From NCBI GenBank assembly GCA_963759875.1, contig CAVXBB010000016.1, forward strand, positions 310,001-374,000: a stretch of DNA of 64,000 nucleotides. The letters run 5' to 3'. The translations under genes were made by a program, and so were the position numbers. Each line of letters begins with the position of its first letter. The stretch's first letter is position 1. Of the stretch, positions 36,473 to 44,814 are shown one piece after another. The DNA is from JAFAGX01 sp963759875. GTDB lineage: Bacteria; Acidobacteriota; Terriglobia; Terriglobales; Acidobacteriaceae. Below the pieces are notes generated by a model. The model worked only from the letters and a program-made list of their open reading frames with translations, ran no database searches and had not been told where the DNA came from.

Positions 36473-37141
36473 ATGTCGGTGGCAGTGGAGACGGTTCAGG
36501 TTTTCATCCTCGCGGAAAACCGGCTTTTGCGCGAAGCTCTTGCGCGCATCCTAAACAATAAGAGTGACATTCGGGTGGTGGGGGCATCGGCATTCGCCAC
36601 CGACGTCGTTCATCACATTGCTCAGGCCGCGCCGGACGTTCTGCTTTCCGACTCTGCGGCTCTGGCGCTCTCAGAATTGCGATTGGTCCCCGAAGTTCGC
36701 GCCGCAGTCCCAGGCCTCAAAGTAGTGATGATTGGGATGGACGCCGACCGGGAGGTTTTCCTGCGAGGTGTACGGGACGGAATTGTCGGCTACGTACTCA
36801 AAGACGCATCGGCGATGGAGGTGGCCACATGTGTCCGCTCAGTAGCCAGCGGTGAAGCCGTATGTCCTCCAGCGCTTTGCCTTGCTCTGTTCGAGCAAGT
36901 TGCCCAGCAGAGCACCCAGCCCACGCACCTGTTCATAAAACATAATCTTGGTCTCACGCGTCGAGAGCAACAACTCGTGCACATGATCAGCCGCGGATTG
37001 ACGAATAAGGAAATCGCGAGCCAACTCAATCTTTCCGAGCAGACGGTGAAAAATCACGTCCACCGGATGCTGCGGAAACTCGGCGCCAATGATCGCCTCG
37101 CTGCCGTGGAACTCTGCCGCTTGCCCGGCGTCGTGGCGTAA
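36473..37141 (+). CDS. NarL/LuxR-type response regulator
   Basis: This 222-residue regulator has a receiver domain with phosphoacceptor D60 in DVLLSDSA and K110 in GYVLKDAS. The acidic pair that usually binds Mg2+ is AEN (residues 14-16) in place of DD. A LuxR-type helix-turn-helix follows at about 155-198 (LTRREQQLVHMISRGLTNKE, IASQLNLSEQTVKNHVHRML). No histidine kinase is adjacent. It lies about 830 bases upstream of the first exopolysaccharide gene, with a pseudo-receiver gene between them, so control of the locus is a reasonable guess. Confidence 0.88.
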   Translation: MSVAVETVQVFILAENRLLREALARILNNKSDIRVVGASAFATDVVHHIAQAAPDVLLSDSAALALSELRLVPEVRAAVPGLKVVMIGMDADREVFLRGVRDGIVGYVLKDASAMEVATCVRSVASGEAVCPPALCLALFEQVAQQSTQPTHLFIKHNLGLTRREQQLVHMISRGLTNKEIASQLNLSEQTVKNHVHRMLRKLGANDRLAAVELCRLPGVVA

Positions 37142-37308
37142 CGCGACTGCGACCCGCTTATCCACAGTACTTTTTAGGTACTCACCAGTAGTCTGCGCCC
37201 TCAGGTTGTGGCACTGTAATGGTACTTCCGCCGTTAAGTAATTGGGACGGATTTGAATCTTACGTTTTTCCCGCGAATAAGAGAAACTTCGCCGCACGGA
37301 GAAAAATC

Positions 37309-37680
37309 GTGCCAAAGGTCAGAGTGTTGGTCGCAAACAGGCCCAGGCTAATGAAAGATCTCGTTCTTGCAACCATCGGAGATCAGCCTGATATCGAAAT
37401 CGTCGGCCAGGCCGAAGATGATGGCGAGATCACCGAACTGGTGGAGCGCACGCGTCCCGACTACCTGATCATTGCGCTGGAGGAGCCGGAGAGCCGTCCG
37501 GGCTTGAACGGTTTCTTGCTTGGGCGCTACCCGCATCTGAAGATTCTCGCTCTTGCCGCTGAACGCAACAGCGGCATTTTTTATTGGGCGTTCGTCGACA
37601 TCCGTTCCGTGCGTATCGAATCGTCCGAGCAGAGCATTTTGAGCGTGCTGCGAAATAAGCCTGAGTTGGTGGCAAATTAA
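37309..37680 (+). CDS. Receiver-like (pseudo-receiver) protein
   Basis: This 123-residue protein keeps the hydrophobic pattern of a receiver (VRVLVANRPRLMKDLVLATI, PDYLIIALEEPE, YPHLKILALAAER). It has lost every phosphorylation residue: the acidic pocket reads AN, the phosphoacceptor position is A56, and no T/S or K switch is evident. There is no output domain. The GTG at 37309 has GGAG seven bases upstream; the longer open frame from 37219 is less likely. It may act as a phosphorylation-independent partner of the NarL-type regulator before it or of the exopolysaccharide genes after it. Confidence 0.65.
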   Translation: MPKVRVLVANRPRLMKDLVLATIGDQPDIEIVGQAEDDGEITELVERTRPDYLIIALEEPESRPGLNGFLLGRYPHLKILALAAERNSGIFYWAFVDIRSVRIESSEQSILSVLRNKPELVAN

Positions 37681-37968
37681 TTCAGCGGCGGCTGTGTATC
37701 GCAAGCGGATGGATTTGAAAGAAATCGGTGTGACATTGGAAGTTAGGGCGCACCGACCGGGTCGTGATTGGACGCCGGACAGACGGTTGTGCGTGGTTCC
37801 GCGACTTTGTCCGGTGGTGAGGGTTTGGTTAGCGCGGTCGGCTCAAAGCAGCTAATAGCCGCAGCTGGCTGGACGCAAGGCAGACCTCGTTAGAAGTACA
37901 GAGTTTTTAATGGGTTCAGCTCACATACTCCCTGTAAGTGAGGTGGCGAAGCTGCAGGTAAGGCTCGC

Positions 37969-38550
37969 ATGAATAATGTGGTCCAAAACACAAACTATAT
38001 GGACGCACCTGTTACATCAGATGCCCCTTTGATCAGCACAGAGTTGTCGTCGGTAGTCCAGCCTCATTGGTATGCCGCTTATGTCTGTGCGCGGCATGAG
38101 AAGCAAGTCGTGCTGCAGCTGCAGGAGCGCAGAGTAAATTGTTTTTTGCCGGTATACCGAAGCCTGCGCCGCTGGAAAGATCGCCGCAAGGAATTGGAAC
38201 TGGTGCTTTTTCCAGGATACGTTTTTGTTCATCTTGATTTGAAAGACCGGCTTCGCGTGCTGCAGTTACCCAGCGTAGTTCGGTTTGTGAGTTTCAATGG
38301 AAATCCCGCTCCTCTGCCGGACGCAGAGATTGAAATCCTGAGCAAGGGATTAGCCAGTGGAATTCGCGCGGAACCACATCCGTACTTGAAGGTCGGGCAT
38401 CGCGTACGGGTGAGGTCGGGCCCGCTTGCAGGCGCTCAGGGCATACTGCAGCGAAAAAAAGAAAAGTTCCGCGTAGTGCTTTCGATCGATCTGATTATGC
38501 GTTCCGTCGCCGTCGAAGTGGATGAAGCCGACGTCGAACCGGTGCTCTGA
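37969..38550 (+). CDS. NusG/RfaH-like (UpxY-type) transcription antiterminator
   Basis: This 193-residue NusG paralogue has an NGN domain (HWYAAYVCARHEKQVVLQLQ, FLPVYRSLRRW, LFPGYVFVHLDL, PSVVRFVSFNGNPAPLPD) and a C-terminal KOW domain (LKVGHRVRVRSGPLAGAQGI). Such specialised NusG proteins sit at the head of long polysaccharide operons in Bacteroidetes and Acidobacteriota and let RNA polymerase read through the operon. It is the first gene of a 24-kb plus-strand locus and ends 24 bases before the export gene. The leader upstream (37681-37968) is long for a promoter alone and may carry the site this protein acts on. The main housekeeping nusG is not in the window. Confidence 0.9.
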   Translation: MNNVVQNTNYMDAPVTSDAPLISTELSSVVQPHWYAAYVCARHEKQVVLQLQERRVNCFLPVYRSLRRWKDRRKELELVLFPGYVFVHLDLKDRLRVLQLPSVVRFVSFNGNPAPLPDAEIEILSKGLASGIRAEPHPYLKVGHRVRVRSGPLAGAQGILQRKKEKFRVVLSIDLIMRSVAVEVDEADVEPVL

Positions 38551-38573
38551 GTAAAAAGCGTAACCGAGGTCCT

Positions 38574-41500
38574 ATGCATAGTGATTTATTGCAGGGTTTG
38601 ACAAACAGATTGGGACTAACTATCGGCTTGTTCCTTGTGTCCCTTCTGTCGATCGTCTCTTCTGCGCAACAATCAAGTTATCCAATTTATCCGCAACGAA
38701 CTTCAGCTGCCCCTGACTCAATGTCACGCGCTGAGCAGGAAGCCGAACAACTGGTTTCACTTTCGGCGGATAAGATCATCACCATGCTCAACGATGAGCC
38801 AGGACTGCTGCTGGAAGTGAAAAAGACACTAGTGAGGAAAGCCTATGAGCAGGGGCGGATTCTGAATCCTGAAGACCTGACTGACGAAGCGCTGTTCCGG
38901 TTGATCAGCAATGACATCAACATTCGAGTAATGGTTACACGTGAGATCGAGAATCGGATGTATGTGAGAGCAAAACCCACGCATGCGGAACTTGAGCGTG
39001 ACCGCAAAATGCTGCAGGCAAGAGGAGTGAGCCCCAGCGCAAATGCGATCTCAGCAGAACAGAAGACCGCCGGTGGTGAAAACCAAGAGGACGTTTTCTG
39101 GGCCGAACATGACAGGCTCCTTGATAGCTATCCAGCAGTTCCGAATCCTGCTACGCAAACTCCCGGGGCAAATACTCCCGCTGTGCCCCAGCAGCAAGCA
39201 CCGGTTTTGCCTTACAACTCCCCGAGAGCGGTTGAGAGGACAGAGCTCGATTATTCCAGCCCCGCGATGGGCATGGGAGGCTTTGGTGATACGGCAGGAG
39301 GACTCGACGGAATGTACATGCAGCGCGTCAGTCCTGATCAGTTATCAGGAGCCTTGGCTGCGCGTATGGCCTCAGCAGGAAACGGCGACGATGAGTTGGG
39401 GACCTCCGCTGTTGGTGGCGGTTCTGGCATGCTGCCAATCAGCATGGCCAGCCAGAGCGCGGGAATCGGCGCAGCGGGAACTTCCAGCCTGACCGGCGGA
39501 CTCACGAATCCGTTTCTGAATCAGTCCTTCGGTTCCAGTTCGATAACGGATCAGTATCTGTCTGGCGGCCAGACGCAACAGGCAGGGAGTTCTCAGCAGT
39601 ATCCCATGCAAGCGAATCTGAGAATGCCACGCCCACCGGTCGGGCGTTCCGTAGCTGATCTTGGTCTAGACCGGCCAATGCTCGCTCGGCGGCCTAATCC
39701 TTATGCAGATGTTCCGTCCCTTTTTGACCTTTACACGCAATACTCGAGCCGCCCCCCGGTACTCGAGCGCTTCGGGGCTGAAATCTTTCGTAATGGCACT
39801 GGAAATTTCGACATGCTGCCCATGGATGTACCTGTTGGCCCCGATTACGTTTTAGGACCTGGCGACAGTTTGACTGTAAGTCTCTGGGGCGGCGTCTCTC
39901 AGCGCTTGATCCGCATTGTTGATCGTGAAGGACGAATTTCTCTTCCCGAAGCGGGTGTCCTCCAGGTTTCAGGCCGAACCCTCGGTGATGTTCAACAAGC
40001 GGTTCAAAGTTCCCTACGTTCTCAGTTCCGTGATGTTCGCGCTGATGTATCCATTTCGCGGATTCGCAGTGTGCGGGTCTATGTAGTCGGCGACGTGGAG
40101 CGTCCCGGTCCTTACGATGTAAGTTCGCTTTCGACCCCGGTGAATGCCTTGGTTGAAGCTGGGGGGCCGACCTCGCGCGGTTCTCTGCGCACCCTTAAGC
40201 ACTATCGGGGTAATCAGTTGATTCAAGAAGTTGACGTTTATGACCTGCTGTTGCACGGCGTGCATGGAGACATGCAGAGACTAGAGAGCGGCGACACCAT
40301 TATGGTGCCACCTCTCGGCCCTGAAATTACGATGGCGGGCATGGTGCGACGTCCGGGAATTTACGAGCTAAACGGGGAACAGAACCTCGCCGCTGCGTTG
40401 GAATTGGCAGGAGGTGTTCTTCCGTCGGGAACGCTTCGGCATGTTGACGTAGAACGCCTGGAGTCTCATGAAAATAGAAGCATGCTGGCACTGGATATTC
40501 CGGAGAACAACAATTCGGAAGCGGTGATGAAGGCGTTGGAGGATTTCAAAATTCAAGACGGCGACAAGGTGAAGATTTCCCCGATCGTTTCCTACGCCGA
40601 CAAAAGCGTCTTCCTCGACGGCCACGTGTACCGGCCTGGCAAATATGCCTATCAAGAAGGCATGAAGCTAACCGATTTGATCAAGTCGTATAAAGACTTG
40701 CTGCCTGAGCCTTACAAAGCGCACGCCGAAATTATCCGGTTGAACGCGCCCGACTACACACCCGAAGTCCTCGCATTCAATCTCGATGATGCACTTGCGG
40801 GCAAACAGCAAGATCTCGTTCTCAAGCCGCTGGACACAGTGCGGATTTTCGGTCGTTACGATTTTGAGGATCCTCCTGTGATCACGGTAACTGGCGCGGT
40901 GCGTGATCCGGGGGACCATGTCACGAACGGAGCTACTTATCTTCGCGATGCGATTTTCCTCGCCGGCAACGCCAATTCAGACGCTGAGCTCGATGACGTT
41001 CAGGTTTTCCGCCACACTGAGGATGGACAGTTGAAGGTGCTGAGCGCTGATCTGAGCAAGGCCTTAGCTGGTGATGCAACCCAGAATCTTTTGCTCGAGC
41101 CCAAGGACCGGGTTTTTGTTCATAAGAATCTCGCCAAAACAGATCCGCCGACAGTCACCATCGAAGGCGAAGTGGCTCGTCCGGGTAAATATCCGTTGGG
41201 CGAAAACATGAGCGCGGCTGATCTGGTGCGGCTTGCCGGAGGACTGAAGCGAAGTGCTTACACGCAGGAAGCCGATCTTACCCGTTTTGAAGAGGAGCAA
41301 GGAAGCAAAATCGTTAGCGATCATGTTGACGTTCCGATTGCGAAAGCTCTCGCGAATGAACCCGATGCTGATGTGAGATTGCGAGACGGTGATGTTCTAA
41401 CCATTCGGCAGCTCACGGGGTGGGCGGACATGGGCGCCACGATCAGAGTTGAGGGTGAAGTGGTACATCCCGGAGTCTATGGCATACAACAAGGCGAGCG

Positions 41501-42182
41501 CCTTAGCTCCATTCTTCAGCGCGCCGGCGGTTTCACCAAGAATGCCTACCTGTACGGCGCGGTGTTCGAGCGGGTTCAGGTCCGGCAGATGGAAATCCAG
41601 AATCGAACCGAGCTGATCAGGCGCGTTAAGAGTGAAGCGGCGGAAGCTAAACTCACACCTGCTGCAGACCAGGAAGATTCGAAACAAGCGATCTTGCTGC
41701 AGTACGACACAACCCTGGAAAAGCTGGAACACACCAATCCTGCGGGACGAATGGTGATCCACATCTCAAGCAACGTGAAAGCTTGGGCCAACACCTTGCA
41801 GGATATTCAGGTGAGAGATGGTGATTCAATCTTCATCCCCAAACACCCCAATATCGTGATCGTGAACGGTTCCGTCTACAATCCAACCGCAATCACCTAT
41901 AAGCCGGGAAAGGATACAGCCTGGTACTTAAGGCAGTCGGGCGGGCCAACGGGCATGGCCAACAAGAAAGCAGTGTTTGTGGTTCGCGCCGATGGATCGG
42001 TGATCGGCGGAGCGGGCGGGATGTTCAGCGGCGGCGTAGAGAAAGCAGAATTGCGTCCCGGAGATATGATCATTGTTCCGGAACGGACCTTCTCCATCAG
42101 CCACAAGTTCCAGAACACGGTTCAAGCAGCACAGATCGCAACCGCCATAACCTTTGCTGTCACAGCAGCACGGTCGTTTTGA
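38574..42182 (+). CDS. Polysaccharide export protein with seven SLBB-type repeats (Wza-like)
   Basis: At 1202 residues this is about three times a typical Wza. It has a signal peptide (ending VSSAQQ), a long N-terminal region of about 400 residues rich in Gln/Gly/Ser/Met, the Poly_export domain at about 419 (PVGPDYVLGPGDSLTVSLWG), then SLBB-like repeats at about 499 (VYVVGDVERPGPY), 584 (MAGMVRRPGIYEL), 678 (FLDGHVYRPGKYAY), 768 (VTGAVRDPGDH), 858 (IEGEVARPGKY), 956 (VEGEVVHPGVY) and 1093 (VNGSVYNPTAITY). It should span the periplasm and form the outer-membrane export channel. A C-terminal hydrophobic stretch (ATAITFAVTAA) may be the membrane segment. ATG with GAGG upstream. Confidence 0.92.
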   Translation: MHSDLLQGLTNRLGLTIGLFLVSLLSIVSSAQQSSYPIYPQRTSAAPDSMSRAEQEAEQLVSLSADKIITMLNDEPGLLLEVKKTLVRKAYEQGRILNPEDLTDEALFRLISNDINIRVMVTREIENRMYVRAKPTHAELERDRKMLQARGVSPSANAISAEQKTAGGENQEDVFWAEHDRLLDSYPAVPNPATQTPGANTPAVPQQQAPVLPYNSPRAVERTELDYSSPAMGMGGFGDTAGGLDGMYMQRVSPDQLSGALAARMASAGNGDDELGTSAVGGGSGMLPISMASQSAGIGAAGTSSLTGGLTNPFLNQSFGSSSITDQYLSGGQTQQAGSSQQYPMQANLRMPRPPVGRSVADLGLDRPMLARRPNPYADVPSLFDLYTQYSSRPPVLERFGAEIFRNGTGNFDMLPMDVPVGPDYVLGPGDSLTVSLWGGVSQRLIRIVDREGRISLPEAGVLQVSGRTLGDVQQAVQSSLRSQFRDVRADVSISRIRSVRVYVVGDVERPGPYDVSSLSTPVNALVEAGGPTSRGSLRTLKHYRGNQLIQEVDVYDLLLHGVHGDMQRLESGDTIMVPPLGPEITMAGMVRRPGIYELNGEQNLAAALELAGGVLPSGTLRHVDVERLESHENRSMLALDIPENNNSEAVMKALEDFKIQDGDKVKISPIVSYADKSVFLDGHVYRPGKYAYQEGMKLTDLIKSYKDLLPEPYKAHAEIIRLNAPDYTPEVLAFNLDDALAGKQQDLVLKPLDTVRIFGRYDFEDPPVITVTGAVRDPGDHVTNGATYLRDAIFLAGNANSDAELDDVQVFRHTEDGQLKVLSADLSKALAGDATQNLLLEPKDRVFVHKNLAKTDPPTVTIEGEVARPGKYPLGENMSAADLVRLAGGLKRSAYTQEADLTRFEEEQGSKIVSDHVDVPIAKALANEPDADVRLRDGDVLTIRQLTGWADMGATIRVEGEVVHPGVYGIQQGERLSSILQRAGGFTKNAYLYGAVFERVQVRQMEIQNRTELIRRVKSEAAEAKLTPAADQEDSKQAILLQYDTTLEKLEHTNPAGRMVIHISSNVKAWANTLQDIQVRDGDSIFIPKHPNIVIVNGSVYNPTAITYKPGKDTAWYLRQSGGPTGMANKKAVFVVRADGSVIGGAGGMFSGGVEKAELRPGDMIIVPERTFSISHKFQNTVQAAQIATAITFAVTAARSF

Positions 42183-44731
42183 GCAATTGGGATTTACGTT
42201 TGGATCTGTTTTGTAGCTCTCGCCTGGCGCTCGGGATGCTGGTTGCAGTTTTCTTCTGTAGAGCAAATGCGCAAACCGGTGCTGGAGCAGCGCAAGATAT
42301 CGGATCGGCAGGCGGCATTTCCAGTGCTCAGCAGAGAACCCGACATACTTCCGGCCGCTTCGATCTTCAACCAGGCGAGGACCCAGACAATCGTTTGATA
42401 TCGCCCTTTCTGAAGCATCTTGCGAGCGATCAAAAAGAGTTCTGGACGTTTCCCGGCCGTTTGCAGGTCAAAGATCTGAAGTGGATTGCTCCTTCGGCCG
42501 GAATCATTGGAGCTTTTATCGCCAGTGACAGTTGGTGGTCAAAGCAAGTTCCGGCGAGTCATGTCTCAACTAGCAAGACAATTTCAGATTACGGTGCGTA
42601 TTCCCTAATCGGTCTCGGCGGCGCATCATTCCTGTTTGGTGAGATGACGCATGATAGCCATATGTCTGAGGCTGGCTTGCTCGCGGGCGAAGCCGCGATC
42701 AACAGCACTGCTGTGGCATATGCATTCAAAGAAATAACGCAAAGACAACGCCCTTACCAGGACCATGGCAACGGAACCTTCTTCACGGGTGGTAGTTCAT
42801 TCCCGTCGGAGCATGCCGCAATTGCTTGGTCGATCGCGAGTGTTTGGGCACACGAATACCCGGGTTGGTTCAGCGAGACGGCTGCGTACGGACTAGCTTC
42901 CGCGATCACAATGACTCGCGTTACCGGTAAGCAACACTTCCCTTCCGATGTGATCATCGGGAGTTTTCTCGGCTGGTATTTCGGCCACGAAGTTTATCAT
43001 GCGCATCATGATCCCGAAGAGGGTGGAGCGGGTTGGGGCAACTTCATCAAGGGTGATGAAGAAACTCCAGACAAACCTCGCAACCCGAATTACATGGCCT
43101 CTCCTTATGTTCCACTCGACAGTTGGACTTACCCGGCGCTGCAGCGTCTGATCGCATTAGGCTATGTTCACTCTCCTGTACTCGGCATGCGTCCGTGGAC
43201 GCGCATGCAGTGCGCGACGATATTGGAAGATGCGCAGGAGAGACTTGCGGATGTGGACGTCGAAGATCGATCGGCTACCAAGCTGTACTCCGCGCTCCGG
43301 GAAGAATTTGCAACCGAGATTGGGCGTCTCGACGGAGAAACAAACGTCGGCATGCGCCTGGATTCTGTTTACACGCGCACTATGGGAATTTCTGGAACTC
43401 CGTTGCGGGACGGATTCCACTTCGGCCAGACCATCATCAATGACTACGGCCGTCCTTATTGGGAAGGCGTTAACAATGTGACTGGAGTTGAAGCCGATGC
43501 GGAAGGTGGTCCAGTCTCTTTCTACGTCCGCGGCGAATATCAGTACGCTCCTGGCATGCCATCGTACTCGCCCACGGTTCTCAATGCGGTTGCGGCGGCT
43601 GATTTCACGCCCCCGCTCGCAAACGGAACGGCTGCCTTCAACCGTTTCCAACTGCTCGATAGCATGGCTTCGTTCAACATCAATAATGTCCAGATCTCGG
43701 CCGGAAAGCAGAGCGTCTGGCTGGGTCCCGGAGAATCCGGCCCTCTACTAATGAGCGACAACGCCGCGCCATTCCCGATGGTCAAGATTGATGACACTCA
43801 GCCGCACGAAATCCCTGGGCTGTCGCGCATACTGGGCCCCATGCGCACTGAATTTTTCATCGGGCAATTATCAGGACAGAATTGGGAATTGTGTACGCCG
43901 TCTTCGGTTTGTGCGGCGAGATATCCAGGGACTTTTGTCAACACGCAGCTTGGGCATCAATTTATTGCAGGCCCGAATATCTCGTTGCAGCCTTTCATTC
44001 ACGGCGAAAAGATCAGCTTTCAGCCCACACCGAATCTTGAGTTCGGAATGGGCGTTACCGCTATGTTCGGGGGGCCCGGCTTACCCGTCACTTTTGGCAA
44101 TTTTTTCCGTACCTACTACGCACATACCTCGAACGTCGCCATCAATCCCGGCAAGCGCGTCTCCGCAGCTGACTTCACATACCGCATACCGCATCTTCGA
44201 GACTGGTTGACGCTATATCTGGATTCAATGACTTGGGATGAAATTTCTCCCATCGGCTCGACGCGCGCGAACGTGAATCCGGGCATTTACATGCCGAAGT
44301 TTCCGAAAATATCCAGGCTGCAACTGCGTGCGGAAGGGTTCAACATTTCGCGCACCAAAGAATTTACCCCGGGCTGGGTCTACACCAACGGTGACCGCTA
44401 TCGCTCCGGTTACGTCAATGACGGAAATCTGCTTGGCAGCTGGATTGGGCGAGCTGGCCGTGGTGGTCAAGGCTGGTTGACCTACTCATTTTCACCTCGC
44501 ACGAACTTTCAGGTTGGTTATCGGCTCCAGACCGTATCCCCGAATTTCATCGGAGGCGGTCGTCTCGCTGATTATTCCGCTAAAGCAGAATTCACGCTTG
44601 GGCATCAAACTTCAATTCTTGGGTGGCTGCAATATGAGCAGTGGAGATTCCCGGTCCTGAATCCCGCTCCGCAGTCCGATGTTGCGGCTTCGGTTCAAAT
44701 GGTGTTTCATCCACGTTGGCACTTTAAATAA
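42179..44731 (+). CDS. PAP2 phosphatase - Wzi capsule-assembly fusion
   Basis: This 850-residue protein has two parts. After a signal-like segment (LALGMLVAVFFCRANA) comes a PAP2 acid-phosphatase domain with K184..RP192 in KEITQRQRP, PSEH at 209-212 (usually PSGH) and TRVTGKQHFPSD at 246-257. From about 315 (PLDSWTYPALQRLIALGYVH) to the end it is Wzi-like, the outer-membrane barrel that binds and organises capsule polysaccharide. PAP2 enzymes recycle undecaprenyl pyrophosphate or cut phosphate links; here the domain would face the periplasm. The TTG start overlaps the upstream stop (TTGA), so translation is coupled to the export protein. Fusion of the two functions is notable. Confidence 0.88.
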   Translation: MSNWDLRLDLFCSSRLALGMLVAVFFCRANAQTGAGAAQDIGSAGGISSAQQRTRHTSGRFDLQPGEDPDNRLISPFLKHLASDQKEFWTFPGRLQVKDLKWIAPSAGIIGAFIASDSWWSKQVPASHVSTSKTISDYGAYSLIGLGGASFLFGEMTHDSHMSEAGLLAGEAAINSTAVAYAFKEITQRQRPYQDHGNGTFFTGGSSFPSEHAAIAWSIASVWAHEYPGWFSETAAYGLASAITMTRVTGKQHFPSDVIIGSFLGWYFGHEVYHAHHDPEEGGAGWGNFIKGDEETPDKPRNPNYMASPYVPLDSWTYPALQRLIALGYVHSPVLGMRPWTRMQCATILEDAQERLADVDVEDRSATKLYSALREEFATEIGRLDGETNVGMRLDSVYTRTMGISGTPLRDGFHFGQTIINDYGRPYWEGVNNVTGVEADAEGGPVSFYVRGEYQYAPGMPSYSPTVLNAVAAADFTPPLANGTAAFNRFQLLDSMASFNINNVQISAGKQSVWLGPGESGPLLMSDNAAPFPMVKIDDTQPHEIPGLSRILGPMRTEFFIGQLSGQNWELCTPSSVCAARYPGTFVNTQLGHQFIAGPNISLQPFIHGEKISFQPTPNLEFGMGVTAMFGGPGLPVTFGNFFRTYYAHTSNVAINPGKRVSAADFTYRIPHLRDWLTLYLDSMTWDEISPIGSTRANVNPGIYMPKFPKISRLQLRAEGFNISRTKEFTPGWVYTNGDRYRSGYVNDGNLLGSWIGRAGRGGQGWLTYSFSPRTNFQVGYRLQTVSPNFIGGGRLADYSAKAEFTLGHQTSILGWLQYEQWRFPVLNPAPQSDVAASVQMVFHPRWHFK

Positions 44732-44814
44732 GTGAGGGGCCGCAGCAAGAAAGGCAATTGTGCGGACAGTCATAGTGCCAGTTGCAACGCAGTATCGAAG
44801 CAGTGGAGTCCAAC

